The position numbers and the translations under genes are program-made. Source: Bombardia bombarda (lineage: Eukaryota > Ascomycota > Sordariomycetes > Sordariales > Lasiosphaeriaceae). From it: a stretch of DNA of 64,000 nt. Shown here piece after piece: positions 35,601 to 48,245 of the stretch. The notes under the pieces were generated by a model. That model made no database searches. It was not told the DNA's origin and saw nothing but the letters and a program-made list of their open reading frames with translations. The number at the start of each line of letters is the position of its first letter. The stretch's first letter is position 1. The DNA is taken from positions 3,743,001 to 3,807,000 of the forward strand of contig JAULSR010000001.1 in assembly GCA_030512295.1 (NCBI GenBank), read 5' to 3'.

Positions 35601-38600
35601 CTCTGATCGACGCCGAGGCCGAGGACGAATGTGAGAGGGACAGCCTCTTCAGGCTTCGTCTCGGTGTCCCGACTTCTGTTGGCATCCTCACAAAGACTCC
35701 GGTGGCCTTTGACTTTCCTTTCTGATTTGCAGAGAGTACGTCATCATCGTCGTTACCACCACCGAACGGCGAGTCCGACGATCTTGTTGGGATATAAACC
35801 CTTGGCTGTTTCTGTTGGTGTCCTTGCTGTTGTATTAGTCCGTCGTCGAAATCGGAAGCTATGCTCCCGGTGGTGGCAGATCCTCTTATACGGCCGCCCT
35901 TGACAGCACCAGAAACAACAGCAGTAGTAGTGGTAGCCTTGCTGGAAGACAAAGGGGGCAATGGCATATCTAGCTCTGCTATAGATGACGACTTGGACGT
36001 CCTCTTCCCTTGGCCATGCATAATAGCTGCCTGGCTGTTGCTTCTGCTCACAGCGGGAGGAGGCACAACTCCTCCGGGTACATCATCCGCTAAGCGGATT
36101 GAGTCCTTGGAGATCACAAGTCTCCGTTGCCGCTGTGAGGCTGCACGGCTGCCCATTGAAGCTCCTTCCACGGCATCGGGATGGCTCGGGGATGGCTCTG
36201 ATGGCTCCTTCTCTCCAGCTGGCTGCTGTTGTTCATATTGATGATGATGGATAGGAGATACGATATCTCTAGGGCGCGGTTCCTGCATCGGAGCAGCGTA
36301 AAATGCCGTTGGATGGGGGGCAGTGACTGCGATATGAGCCTGGTGTGATGATGCCGGCTCGACTGGCGGCGGCTGCTGCTGCTGCTGGTGCTGGTGCTGC
36401 TGTTGCTGTGGCTGGGCTTCTGGCTGCTTCTGTTGGGCCTTTGATGCTGCTGCTTTTGTAGCCGCCGCAGCTGCAGCTGCAGCTGGCTCAGACTCAGCCA
36501 AGGACGTCTCCTCGGCCGTAGGCGACAACATCGACAGAGAAGCCTTTCTCCCCGGGCGACTGCTTGACAGAGATCGAGCCGTCGTCGACACCTTGGGCCG
36601 TTGTCTTTGAACCACGAGCGAGGCAGGGGGGCCACCGCCGCCACGTGAGGTATTCTCCTTGCGGCCTCTGCAACCACCTGCTCCACATCGAGTTTCAGGG
36701 GTAGGGCTCGGCGGGACAGGACTCTCGCTCATGTTATGAAGCGGCGGCACAGCAGCAGCAGCAGCAGCAGCAGATGACGATGACGAGGGCGGCAGGCCAC
36801 CACCGCTCCCTCCCTGCTGCCCCCACTCGGCAGGTTTCCGTATGACAAACGACTCCGACACCGAAGGACGCAACATCATGGCCGGATATGGATCAACAAG
36901 ACTCTGCCCGCGGCTCTCCAGACCGCCACCGCCGCCACCGCCGCCACCAAGAGCGCCAGTACTCATCCTGAGCACCTCCAAGCTCCTCATATGCTTGACC
37001 ACCTCTCTCCAATGCGTAATCACCATCTCGGCAATCCGATTCGCCACATGTATCTTGTCAACCGTCAACGTCCTCGAACCGCCCCCTCCCCCCGTAACCA
37101 GAGTCCCCATGCCCCCGCCACACTCATCCGCCGAGAACCGATCCATCTGCCTCCCCCTATGACCAACAGCATTCCTCCCCCTGCTCCTAGGCCTACTCCC
37201 CATCCTCCCCCCTTGCCCCCCACCCCCGCCCCCATCCCCGCCGGCGGCGTCACGGGAAACAACACCAACCCGCCCTCGGGATGCGCCAGCCTCATCGCAT
37301 AGCAGTTGATCAGATCCCCCACCAACAACGGCCCAAACACAATCCCCAGCGCGCTATACCCCATCAAATCCCCCGTCGGCAAGGGGCGTCCATGCTCGTC
37401 CTCCCTCGGCGCCTTCTCCGCCGTCCTCCCAATCAGACACAGCAGCCCAAACACGGCACAAATCAGCTCCCGCCTGAACTGCGACCCGACCGCGCCGATC
37501 GCCAGCGCAATCAGCCTCGCCCGCAGCTTCGTCTGCTTCGTCCGCGTGAACTCCGGGTCCCCCCTCAGCTGGCTGTGTATCCCCACCAGCGCGTCAAACA
37601 GGCCCAGACTGCCCAGGATCCCGCCCGGCAGGCCCGCAAGCAGCCGCTTGAACGTCGACGCCACGTCGTGCGTGCCCACCCTGATGTGCGCGGGCAGGTT
37701 CGGGTTGCGGATCGTGCTCTCGCTGGCCCCGACCTCGCCGGCGGCCACGCAGTAGTGGTCGTAGAGGGCGTTGATGGTGCGCACCGAGCCCGGGATGCGG
37801 AACACGCCGCGCGTGTCGCCGGCGTGCTGGACGAGGTACTGCGCCGTGGCGCGGAAGCAGGTCGGGAGCACGAGGCTTCCCGGCGCGTACTCTGAGGGCA
37901 GGTAGAGGATGGATTTGCCGCAGAGGCGGACGAGGGACTGGAGGTCTTCGTCCTTGAGGGTGTCGTCGTCGTCGCGCTTCATGTACGAGACCAGGTGCAT
38001 GGCCAGGGTGCTGACGCTGCGCTTGCGGCTGGCTTTGCGCTCCGAGGAGCGGGCGCGGCTGGTGCTGCGGCCTCGTTTGCTGGCATTGCTGGTGGTGTTG
38101 CCGGTGGTAGAGGCGGCGACGGCGGCGGCGACGGCGGTAGTGGTGGTGCTGGAGGTGGTGGAGGGCTGGCGGAGGAAGGTGCGGGAGAACCAGCCTCTTC
38201 TGGAGTGGTGGTGCTGGGACTGGGGCTGGTTTAGTTGTTGTTGTTGTTGTTGTTGTTGTAGGTGGTGATACTGGGGGGAGCGATCTGTCTGTTTGGATAT
38301 TAGTCCACCCATTTTTGTTCTCGTTTTTGGTTGAAGGGAAGAAAGTTGACAATACAACGGGGAAACTGACCGTAAAAGGACCTCCCACATTATGGTCCTC
38401 GGGAACGAGCAGACGGATGCCATGCTGTTGTTGGGGTGACAGTCAAGTCAGCTAAATTCATCTGAACATCCTCACCAAGTCAATAAAGTAGTCACAAACA
38501 AACCTTCCTCGCAAGCCGATTATACTCCCTCACAAACTCCAACCGGTCCTGGACATTATCCGTATCAGACAGGCCCGCCAGGTCTCCGCTCGACGACGTC

Positions 38601-38700
38601 CAGGTAGCGCTGCTCTTATTGCCCCCCCTTCTTCTGTCAGCCATTGGCAACGGTAGCTGGCCCACAGTGGCCGAGGGCGGAAGACGTCCAAGTCTGGCAG

Positions 38701-38734
<34 letters not shown>

Positions 38735-38998
38735 ATGCGGCGGGAACAGCAGCATTGGCTGTGGTTGCTGTGGTGGTAACGGTGGCGACGAGTTGGTGTT
38801 TCTGGGCAGACGAGTCGGGATCCGCGGAGGAGGACCCAAAGAGCCGCCCCTGCTAGTCCTAGTCGACGAGGGCGTACCGCCATCGCCGCCAAATGATGCT
38901 AACGATGCGGCCCTGCTGCTGTCCATTTCCGTATTGTTGTTGTTGCTGATGTTCTGATACTGGTAGTAGGGGTGAGAGTGGTAGCTGTAAGGATGCAT
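32617..38998 (-). CDS. very large RhoGAP-domain protein
   Basis: Four exons, 38998-38504, 38424-38371, 38288-37197 and 37146-32617, give 2,056 residues in frame. The N-terminal 180 residues are Asn/Pro/Gln-rich (ten consecutive Gln) and include a conserved-looking DRLEFVREYNRLARK then HGIRLLVPEDHNVGG across the first junction. The RhoGAP domain follows in exon 3: SLVLPTCFRATAQYLVQHAG, then the arginine-finger motif DTRGVFRIPGS, HDVASTFKRLLAGLPGGILG and MGYSALGIVFGPLLVGDLIN. After a Gly-rich linker the conserved helix VDKIHVANRIAEMVITHWRE appears, and the last 1,400 residues are disordered Ser/Pro/Lys-rich. Near 33600 there is a predicted coiled coil (HAQIRTLQQQLADKTDEVTQ) and the protein ends in acidic runs. 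It should accelerate GTP hydrolysis on a Rho/Cdc42-type GTPase controlling polarity or wall synthesis; which one is unknown. The exon 3-exon 4 join is a 50-bp intron inferred from frame and GT/AG signals. Confidence 0.82.
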
Positions 38999-39879
38999 CT
39001 TTTCTCGATCTCGGCTCGAGATTTCTTCTTCTTACAGCGACCGATTTGCCCTCCTCCAGCCCGGTCTAGCCTTGTTGCTCTTGTAATAACTTTCTTAAAC
39101 CTAATAGGTGTAAGTTTGTACAAAAACTGCAATCTCCGTGTCGTCTTCTCTCCGTAACTGACAACGCGATAGCGACCTGACATGGCCGGACGAAGTGCAG
39201 TAGTAAATCGGGAAACGCGATGAAAAGAGAACCAGGCCAGCCAGCCAGATCCGGTGGTTCGTCCAGTGTGCTCCGGATCGCTAGGTCGCGGAAACGTCGT
39301 TTGCTCTCCCTCTCCCAGTTGACTGCTGGCTGCTGCTTCCCGTTCTCCCGACCGTGGCTCCCTGCTTCCTTTTCGACGATGGGTTGACTGCTCCATGCTT
39401 CCTGCTTCCCGCTCTCCCGTCTCACACAGCGGCGGGTGCACACCGGGCGCCGGGGTTCTTTCCTGGAACATATGAATGAGGGACAAGAAACTCATCAGGG
39501 TATCTTGGACCAAATAATGTCAATATTAAAAGGTGAAAGACGTTCATACTCCTATTACATACCAATCGAATCCTATCAAGGGAAGGGGGTTGGCCGGCTT
39601 GTGTATCAACAGCCTCAAGGTCCCGTCAATTTTGACAACAGCTGAGGTAGATAAGTAAATAGAGAGATTAGATATAGACTGCGTCTCAAATAGTCGCGGA
39701 TCTTCCCCACGCTCTCACAGGTGAGGCCAAAGAAGAAAAGAAACAAATCTATACCTTCGTGTAGTAGCAGCAGCAGGAAGATGGAGGAGGAGGAGGAGGA
39801 GGAGGAGGAGAAGGGAGAGAGAAACGACACGCAAACCATGGTATTTCCCCTGTCCATATACCGTGCGTGTGTGTATGTC

Positions 39880-39922
<43 letters not shown>

Positions 39923-40089
39923 CTTGACGCCTTGCAAATGCAATCCAAAATAAGAAGACCAAGCACAAAAAGCAACAAGCATATCAACCTATAACCCAGA
40001 ACAACCAACCCAGCCAGCCAACCAATACCACACACAAAAACGACGACAACACACACACCGCGCTCTCCATTCTATTCCTGTTCAAATAC
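38999..40089. other. intergenic: upstream of RhoGAP, downstream of SNF4
   Basis: Contains the RhoGAP 5' region, a (GGA)n run at 39783-39810 and a (GT)n run at 39884-39921. No supportable gene. Confidence 0.55.
39783..39921. repeat. (GGA)n and (GT)n microsatellites
   Basis: About nine GGA units at 39783-39810 and about nineteen GT units at 39884-39921, separated by about 70 bp, in the 3' flank of SNF4. Confidence 0.93.
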
Positions 40090-42010
40090 TCAATTTCCCC
40101 GAATCGCATCCTCCTCCTCCCCATACAACAACACATACTTGAGAATATCTGACAACGAGATAATCCCCTTGAGCCTACTATCATCATCCACCACCACCAA
40201 GCGATGCACCCTCGACTTGCGCACCGTGTCAAAAATCGAGTCCAACCGATCATCCTCCCCACACGTATAAATCCCAGCAAAGTCATCCGCCCTTCGCGAC
40301 AGCGCATCCCCCACCGTCGCCGACAGCTCATCGTATGCCCCGCCTTTAATACAGGGGATCACATCCACCGCCTCAAACACATTCAACAACTTGCCGTCCC
40401 TATCGACAATCGGCACGGCTGAGATGTTGTGCTTGACCATGAGGTGGATCACATCGAGGACCGAGTTGTTCATGGTGGCGACCGCGAGGTTGCGATAGGT
40501 GCCGAGGCCGAGCTCGCGGACGGGCTTCTTGAGCAGCATCGTGTGCTGTTCGTTGTTGACGGCGATGAATTTGAGGATGCGGTATTGCGTGATGACGCTC
40601 ACCACCGTCTCGCGGCCCGTCTCGTCGTCAATGTCGACGAGCGGAATCCGCCGCGCCCGCGTCTTAAGCATGCGTCTGCAGGCTTCGTAGAGCGGGCGCA
40701 TCGGGTGGACCGAGACGGTCTCGAGGGGGAGGACGCCGATGGCTCTTTCGATTTCTGTTACATTATATGATAAGCACATGCTTAGCTCATTCTCAGTCCC
40801 CTTTTTGGGACGGTCCACAGATTGTCGACAACCTACCTCTGAGGCTGCTGAGACGAAACTTGTCGACCTGGTCGAGATCCTCCGGGAACTGGCAGTAATA
40901 TTGGATGACGTTGATGTAGTCGGTGCTGGTCAGCAGGCCGGCAAACGTCGAGTTGCGCGAGTCCCAGAGGGGCGCTGATACGATTCCTAGATAGCAGAAA
41001 TAACAAAATCAGCACCTGTCAGTTCCGTATGTATGTACCACTTGGCCGAAAAGGCTACGTAGTTGTTGTTTGCCCCCCCCCCCCCCCTCCCCCTCCTCCA
41101 CCAATGTCACACTGTGTATGTACGCACCATTCTGAATCAAGATGTTCAAGCTCTTCTTAATGAGTAGATCATTGTCGAGGACAACTAGGCGGAACGAGAG
41201 CGGGAGCACGTCGTAGCTGGTCCGGACCTTGAGGAACTCGCGGATGCCTCTCTAGAAAAGAAGTAAGCATTTATATAATTTTTCACCAGTTTAAAGTTTC
41301 CTTTTCTGCTCTTCTTCTTCTTTCTGGTAGGTGTGTTTGAGGTGTGTCTGTGTTGTTCTTTTTCCTTCCCATAGTCATTCTTGGCTGATGATTGTAGTGT
41401 TGCCACTGCTGCTTGCTCGCTTGCTTACTCCTTTCTGCAACCAGCCAGTCATCGGAACCCCGCATCGCATAGCATCGCAGCAGCAGCCGCCGTGGTGCCC
41501 GAGGTCAGTCAGGTCAGGTCAGACCAGACCAGACCGGCCCAGGCCAGCATAGCGGCGGCCAGCAGAAAACATGTGCAAACACACACACAAACCACCCACC
41601 TTGCCAGGCAGAAGTAGCGGGAGCGGGAGCGGCAGCAGGAGGGGGAAAGATGTGACAGTGAAGACGGTAGCCGGGGAGAATAGGGGAATAGGGAGAATAG
41701 GGGAATAGGGAGAATAGGGGAATAGGGAGAATAGGGGGGAGAGTGAGAAGGGAGAGGAGGAAAGGGGGCAGTGGATGGAGGCAGGCGCCAAAGTGCGTGT
41801 GTCTCTTGTCTCGGGAATATATGCTCACCAGACCCTGCATCTGTTCCTTGTCCAGGGGACTGGACGACGTCTTATCTGACATTGTGTGACTGCCCGTGGT
41901 GTGTTTTGGGCGAAGGTAAGAAGATGGCGCGACAAAGGGCAGCTCGTGACCAGGTCGGAGCGGGAGGGACGAAGACCCATTGGCATTGGTATTGGCGGCG
42001 GCCGCGGCGG

Positions 42011-42047
<37 letters not shown>

Positions 42048-42206
42048 CCCTCCCGTCGAGGAGGACGAGGGGTTAGGAGTGGCGGCGGCATTGCTACTGC
42101 CTGTTGTGGTGGTGGTGGTGGTGGTGGTGGTAGTGCTGCTGTTGCTGCTGGCGCCGCCGCCAGGAGTCGCAACGGCCGCGGCTGCGGGAGCACGAGCGTC
42201 ATCCAT
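40090..42206 (-). CDS. SNF4: AMPK/Snf1 kinase gamma subunit (four CBS motifs)
   Basis: Four exons, 42206-41829, 41251-41128, 40986-40837 and 40754-40090, encode 438 residues. The ATG at 42206 is the only ATG in the leader frame. The first ~100 residues are low-complexity Ala, Thr (11 in a row), Ser and Asn. The conserved body begins at [28 protein letters not shown] and continues with [20 protein letters not shown], the first CBS motif, then [11 protein letters not shown]. Later motifs are [29 protein letters not shown] and [20 protein letters not shown], ending in LLYGEEE. Gamma subunits bind adenine nucleotides through the CBS repeats and regulate the Snf1 kinase under glucose limitation. 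The first intron is 577 bp, large for this genome, contains a minisatellite, and stays open in the exon 1 frame for about 310 bp. The second intron (141 bp) contains a run of about 16 C. Confidence 0.93.
41673..41740. repeat. 17-bp minisatellite (GGGGAATAGGGAGAATA) in SNF4 intron 1
   Basis: About four near-perfect copies in tandem within the 577-bp intron. The plus (template) strand is G-rich with repeated GGG/GGGG runs that could form a G-quadruplex; the pre-mRNA would carry the C-rich complement. Confidence 0.9.
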
Positions 42207-44398
42207 TATCGTGGTCGTGGAACATACATCGGGAGGTCCCCGTGCAGCCTGTTGTGGGTGGGCCAAGCTTGCTTGTCTACACCGGTGTAGACAAGTTCGG
42301 TAAGGGAGGTAGGAGTAAGTGGTATCCGTAGCTTGGTGGCTGTAGGTTAAGGTAGGCAATATGGTAGACTCGGTAGGGAATTGAACCTTCGATGGGTGTG
42401 GTGCCGGGAGCAGGGGACCTTCGAAGCTCTCGACCCGCGATCGGAGAGGGGGGGGGGTTTACCAAGTAGGATGGAGGGGAAATGAAATTCAATCACTCAG
42501 GAAAGCCAAAAAATAAAGGGCAACCTAAAACAACCACTTCAAGAATCGCTATTTCCCGTGGAATTTTCTAATCGCAATACCAATTCCTTATCGTTCTGGT
42601 TTCGCTTCAGACAATACAATGGCAATATTTGTCGATTGTCAATCGTCAAAGGTCTGGACGGACGGCGGTGAATTGCGAGGGAATGGGCGGGCCAAGGTTG
42701 AGACAAAACGTTCCCGGTGTTCCGTTCCAGGTCTCCGGGCAGCTATCAGCGCCGAAGCGTAGCCCAGCTCAGTCCGGCACTGCGTTAGGGGATGATGCAC
42801 CACCCGCGTTGATAAGAATCCCAGAGGACCAGAACCCAACCTACCAGCCAAGGCCAAGCATTCTCCAGTTAATAAAGTGTGCCGCTCCTGTAACGCTAAG
42901 ATAAATTCCTACTATCTCTTTTGCTACTGGACAACGATGGACACGCCTAACGGTGCGAGTTCATGCAAATCCGCGGCAAGTAAACCCCCGGTAAGGTAGC
43001 TTCCATGGTAGACTTGGCTGCTTGGAAATGATTCGGATCGTTCCGTGGGATTTGTCTACCTATCTGCATTCTTTGTTCTGTCTCGACTGTCAAGAACACA
43101 CAGCATACGCAGGCTCGGCAGGCTCGCAGCGTTGGACTAGATTATACCCCCCTCCAGGTTTGTTTCATCTGCCAGCAACCTGAGCTGTCAGTGCTTCGGG
43201 CCCGAGCATCTGTATTTTCAGATCCCATGTTAGGTGTCGAGCGAGTCGGGAAGCAGACCCGATTTCATCCAAAGTCGAAACTACCTACTCAGGATACTTA
43301 CTACTGTTTGATTCTTGGTGAGCCCATCACCAATTCTACATACCAGTGTGCTGTTGTTGTAAGCGACGACCTACCTAAGACTCACATTACAGCCCAACTG
43401 ACGCATAGCGGGGTCGTTGAAGATGAAGGTAGCAGATCATGGACTGTCCCGGGTACGTACTGGATACACGTGTTGAGTCGGTTATCTAGCACGAACTCAG
43501 TTTGAGTCTCGAGGCCGCTTCGTCCCTGCCGTCGGGCAACCGCAACTTAAACCAAGATGGTTTTGAGATTGCCGTATACGCATCATGTAAAAGTTGGAAT
43601 CGTGTTCAACCACTGTGCTGGGAGTTTATAGCGTACAGCATCACGTCACCGAGGTGTAGCTTGTTTCGGCTGCAAATGTGCAACCACATGGGACAGCCAG
43701 CCCAGGCATTCCCGTCCTCCAAAATCCGAGATCGAGGCCAGTTGACCCAGCTTGCCTTGCTCATGTGCATCTGGGCTGGGTGCGACTGCCAGTTTCACAA
43801 TCCAAAATCTGCGCTCGTGATTCTCGCTTCACTTGCACTGTGGTGTAGGCACCTACCTAACTTTGAATTAGAAAATGCACTAGTGGGCCTAGAAGTACAG
43901 CAGCTAAGGCACCCACGCAATAAGGTACACTGCGTGGATAAGAGCTAGTAGGCACCCACCGTGAAGCGCACGGCCCTTTTTGACCCCGGACTCATGCTGG
44001 CGAGGAAGCTACCTTGCTTGATTGCTTGCTGCGTTTGTTGGTCGTGCGATCCAGATCCAGCTCTCGACCCGCCCCAAACAATCCAAACATCAACCCTTTG
44101 GCTGCCAAAGCGCCCAACGTCTACGCTTCACGTCCACCTCCCGCCAGAAGCATCCCGCTGTTGCTATTGGCCCTCAGTCGTCGAGTTCTCATTCGAGAAT
44201 GTTTGCTTGATAGCTGCATCATCGCTTTGAAGCCGTTGCAAGAAACACACAACCTACATTGCATGCTGCCGTCGAGCGACCTGCATTCCTTTGAAGCACG
44301 AGCCAAAACGCCCCAAACCCCCAGAAACCCGAAGCTCCTCTCAACCCATCGCCCTTGACGACGAAAAGACACACCCGCGCACCACCCCCCCAGCGGCC
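42207..44398. promoter_or_regulatory. divergent upstream region of SNF4 and VAC8
   Basis: 2.2 kb between divergent genes. AGGTAGG/CCTACC-type motifs recur (42300-42360, 43275-43290, 43370, 43850). No open frame resembles a known protein and no tRNA fold was found. Confidence 0.45.
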
Positions 44399-46554
44399 AT
44401 GGGTGCTTGCAATTCATCGTGCTGCGCAGGTACTGCAGCTCGCCACACATCATCAGAATTACAGACCGCTAATAATGTCCAGGGAAATCCCGCGATGGAC
44501 TATACGACAACGTCCTCGCTGACAGCGAGCGGGAGGCCGTAGCCGACCTCTTGCAGTATCTCGAAAACGTCAGCACGCCGCCACCCCCTCTCTCATCCCG
44601 TCGGACGCGCTAACTCGCGGAACAGCGTGGAGAGACAGACTTCTTCTCGGGAGAGCCGCTTCGAGCGCTTAGCACTCTCGTCTACTCGGAAAACATCGAT
44701 CTCCAACGAAGTGCGAGCTTGACCTTTGCCGAAATCACAGAGCGAGGTGCGTTTGTGTGTAACGTGGTGGATGAACCCCTACCAACACATTTCGAGAAAA
44801 CGAGACATGTGTCTTGCTTGTCTAGGCAAGCTGTCAAGTACCGGGGGAAGATACATGGAGCGGAAATGCGTTCTTGTCGCCGTTGCGCTCGTGGTCGTCA
44901 TCGTCATCTCCAAGTTTACTGACTGAGTCATCATCCAGATGTCCGAGCCGTCGATCGCGACACTCTCGAGCCCATCCTCTTCCTACTCCAGAACTCAGAT
45001 ATCGAAGTACAAAGGGCAGCTAGTGCCGCTCTGGGCAATCTTGCCGTCAATAGTAGGAAATCTAAACCAGCCGCATACGTCGTCAATGAGCAAGTAGCTA
45101 ATATGGGGTTCAGCCGAGAACAAGGTTCTGATTGTCCAGCTCGGTGGCTTGACCCCTCTCATTCGGCAAATGATGTCCCCCAACGTCGAGGTCCAGTGCA
45201 ATGCTGTTGGTTGTATCACCAACCTGGCAACGCATGAGGAGAACAAGGCCAAGATCGCCCGGTCGGGCGCCCTGGGACCCCTGACGCGGCTGGCAAGGTC
45301 CAGGGATATGAGGGTCCAAAGAAACGCCACTGGGGCTCTTCTCAACATGACACATTCTGGTATGGCTGACCCCAAACGGCTGCTGGCGGGCTGAAAGTTA
45401 ACAGGTGGCAGATGAGAATCGGCAACAGCTCGTCAACGCTGGTGCTGTCCCGGTGCTAGTCCATCTACTGTCCTCCGGGGACGTCGACGTTCAGTATTAT
45501 TGCACTACTGCCTTGAGCAATATCGCCGTGGATGCCAACAACAGAAGGAAACTGGCCCAGACCGAGGCTCGCTTGGTCCAGTTCTTGGTGAATCTCATGG
45601 AATCTTCATCTCCTAAAGTGCAGTGCCAAGCTGCACTGGCGCTCCGAAATCTAGCGTCTGATGAGAAGTATCAGCTAGAGATTGTTCGAACTAATGGGCT
45701 CGGTCCCCTTTTACGTCTACTGCAGTCATCTTATTTACCACTCATATTGTCAGCGGTAGCCTGCATCCGGAACATCTCCATCCACCCCCTGAACGAATCG
45801 CCAATAATCGAGGCAGGATTCCTGAAACCGCTGGTCGATCTTTTAGGTTCAACAGACAACGAGGAGATCCAATGCCACGCCATATCGACCCTCCGAAATC
45901 TGGCAGCGAGCTCAGACCGGAACAAGGCCTTGGTTCTGGAGGCTGGAGCTGTGCAAAAGTGCAAGCAGCTTGTCCTCGAGGTGCCTGTCACAGTACAGTC
46001 CGAGATGACGGCCGCCATTGCCGTTCTGGCGCTGAGTGATGAGCTCAAGACCCATCTTTTGGAGCTTGGCGTTTTCGATGTCTTGATTCCTCTTACCAAG
46101 TCTCCCAGCATCGAGGTCCAAGGAAACAGTGCCGCCGCGCTGGGCAATCTATCCTCAAAAGGTTTGTTTATGATCATTATGTTCCGTTGGGAAAAGCCGA
46201 TGCTGATAAGGACTACTACCAGTGGGCGATTACAGTATTTTCACTCATAACTGGACAGAACCTAGCGATGGCATACACGGTTATTTGAGCAGGTTTCTTG
46301 CCAGCGGCGACGCCACGTTCCAGCACATTTCGATTTGGACCCTGCTTCAGTTGCTCGAGTCTGAGGATAAGAAGCTCATTGGCCTCATTGGCAAGTCGGA
46401 TGACATTGTGGAGATGATCAAGCAAATTGCCAACAGACAAATCGAGTCTGACAACGAGCTCGAAGACGATGACGAGGGAGAAGTTGTGAACCTCGCCCAA
46501 CGATGCCTGGAGCTTCTTGGTCAGGGTATGGCGAAGAGCCATATCGAAGGCTAA
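44399..46554 (+). CDS. VAC8: vacuolar armadillo-repeat protein VAC8
   Basis: Seven exons: 44399-44429, 44483-44568, 44626-44746, 44939-45052, 45114-45359, 45412-46161 and 46223-46554, giving 559 residues. The first 31-nt exon encodes [10 protein letters not shown], with Gly2 for N-myristoylation and Cys4, Cys8 and Cys9 for palmitoylation, so the protein is anchored to the vacuole membrane. Next come [20 protein letters not shown] and [20 protein letters not shown], then about eleven ARM repeats, for example [20 protein letters not shown] and [23 protein letters not shown]8 is a scaffold for vacuole inheritance, nucleus-vacuole junctions and selective autophagy. The start choice is certain because the acylation motif must be N-terminal. 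The fifth intron (52 bp) ends in two nearby AGs; only the second (45411) keeps the frame. Confidence 0.96.
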
Positions 46555-47510
46555 ACTACCCAGCTAGCTCTGCTCTTGCTTTCTTGAGCTGGGCAAGAAG
46601 ATTGAAGATTACGTTTTTCTCTTGGTGTTGCTGTTATTGGCGTCTCCTCTTTTATTTTCCTGGCTTAACTCATTCCGCATAGGATTGGCGTGGAGTTGGT
46701 GGCGTCAGTATCGATTACGATATAAACGGGATGGAAAGTTTCATTGGGGGCTTCCTTGGGGGGTTTGTATTTTGAAAGGGCGAGCATATGAAAGGGGTGT
46801 GGGGTGTGGGGTGTGGGGAGGGACATTGTTGTTGTTAATAACTGGAGGGAGAAGAAGGACTATGAAGGGTGCAGAGAGAGATTTGGAAGGTATGGAGGAG
46901 AGACAGAGACTCTTGTGGCTTTCGTTAGCCCCGTTCCCATTATCAAAACGACCTCGGGTGGGCGGGCCTCTCGGATTATATTTTTCTTTTGTATTATGAC
47001 ACACACAGAGAGAGTTTGTTGCCCGAAAATCTCACTGGGCGACACGCGGCGCGGCGCAGCGCGGGGCCTAAATTATTATCTTGTGGTATTATGCCAGTAT
47101 TCGTTCGCCCTTCTTCACCACTCCCAACCCCACAGCCGGCCAGTCATTCCGGGGGTTTCCCATAATCCGTTTTTAAAAAAGATCACCTCCTAACCTGGTC
47201 TGGCTACTATTACTGCTACAGTTGGGCCAGTTTTGTGTCGTCCGTCTGTTTGTTGGTCTTGTCTGTTTGTCCTAAAGAGATGTAATTAGACACCATTCAA
47301 AGATGTCCAATGTTTTCTTCTCATTTTTAAATTATTGGAACTTGCTTGGCTGGTACACAGTTACTTACATAGCTTTAGTGAGAAAAGATGACGGCAGTGA
47401 ACAACATAATGTACATTTCGTATAACACACTTACGGTGGTGATGTTCGTAGTGTGCTCGAGTAATCTCTCTTCTCTTCTGTTTTGAGTAGATAGGTGAAT
47501 AGATAGGTGA
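46555..47510. other. convergent 3' intergenic region (VAC8 / IMP1)
   Basis: Nearly 1 kb with the two 3' UTRs. It has a GT-rich purine stretch at 46795-46830 and a GGCGC-rich patch at 47045-47065. No gene seen. Confidence 0.5.
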
Positions 47511-48245
47511 TCAGCCCTCGAGTGAATACTCTGGTAGTGTGTCGAGTGGGTTACGAAGCCACTGAAACTCCCACGGGTGTTGTCGGACTTTCGCAACGAC
47601 CTTTCCTCGGATCAGAGCTAGAGGCACGGGCCCGTAGAGGCGGGAGTCGCGGGAGGCTTCCATGTTGTCGCCTACGAGCCAGCAGTGGCCCTTGGGGATC
47701 TGTATTTTGTGGTTAGAAAGTGACTGAGTGGCTTCCTCTCATTTTTCATGCAGGGAGACAAAGGCGCATGGACATACCTGCATCATAGCCTTCTCCCCCC
47801 GGTTCTCCTCAGTTACCCCCTCTTCAAGAGAAGAAGCGGAGGAATGGGGGGTGTTGACCAGGACATAGTCGCCGGGCAAACCCAAGACGCGCTTGACGCC
47901 GTGGCCGTCGTTGATGGGGATGTTGAAGACGACGACGTCGCCGACGGACACGCCGCGGCCGAAGCGGTGCCACTTGGACACGAGCATCCACTCGCCTAGC
48001 ACTTCCATGGTCGGCAGCATTGAAGGCCCCGCGGCGGGAGAGGTGTAGAAGCCATATTGGATGAAGAGGTGGGTGAAGGCGACGAGCTTGGCGGTGGCGA
48101 TGAGGGTGCGGAAGGGATGGCCGAAGATGGGATTTTTCGGAGGCGTGGTGCTGTTTGGGGTGGTTGATGATTTGGTGGTGTTGAAGCGGATATGTAGTCG
48201 GCTTTTGATGGTGTTGAAGCTAAAAGGGGGACGGAAGGGCGGCAT
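47511..48245 (-). CDS. IMP1: mitochondrial inner membrane peptidase subunit 1 (IMP1), S26 family
   Basis: Two exons, 48245-47778 and 47699-47511, encode 218 residues; the intron is 78 bp and phase 0. The N-terminal half is Thr/Pro-rich and basic, with a hydrophobic stretch near residues 50-65 that would anchor it in the inner membrane. The signal-peptidase I motifs are clear: GPSMLPT with nucleophile Ser75, GHGVKRVLGLPGDYV with general-base Lys118, and in exon 2 KGHCWLVGDNMEASRDSRLY followed by GPVPLALIRGKVVAKV. The complex cleaves bipartite presequences of proteins such as Cox2 and cytochrome b2 on the intermembrane-space side. The N-terminus is longer than the yeast protein's. It diverges from the mitochondrial IF3 gene with 520 bp between start codons. 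Confidence 0.92.

Noticed and set aside
37065..37260. A disabled RhoGAP gene or two separate genes because of the frame change
   Set aside because: A 50-bp GT-AG intron at a codon boundary restores one frame and the total length is a multiple of three, so a pseudogene is not needed.
42366..42460. A tRNA-like B box (GGTTCAATTCC on the minus strand)
   Set aside because: The flanking bases do not pair into a T-stem or acceptor stem and no A box lies at the right distance.
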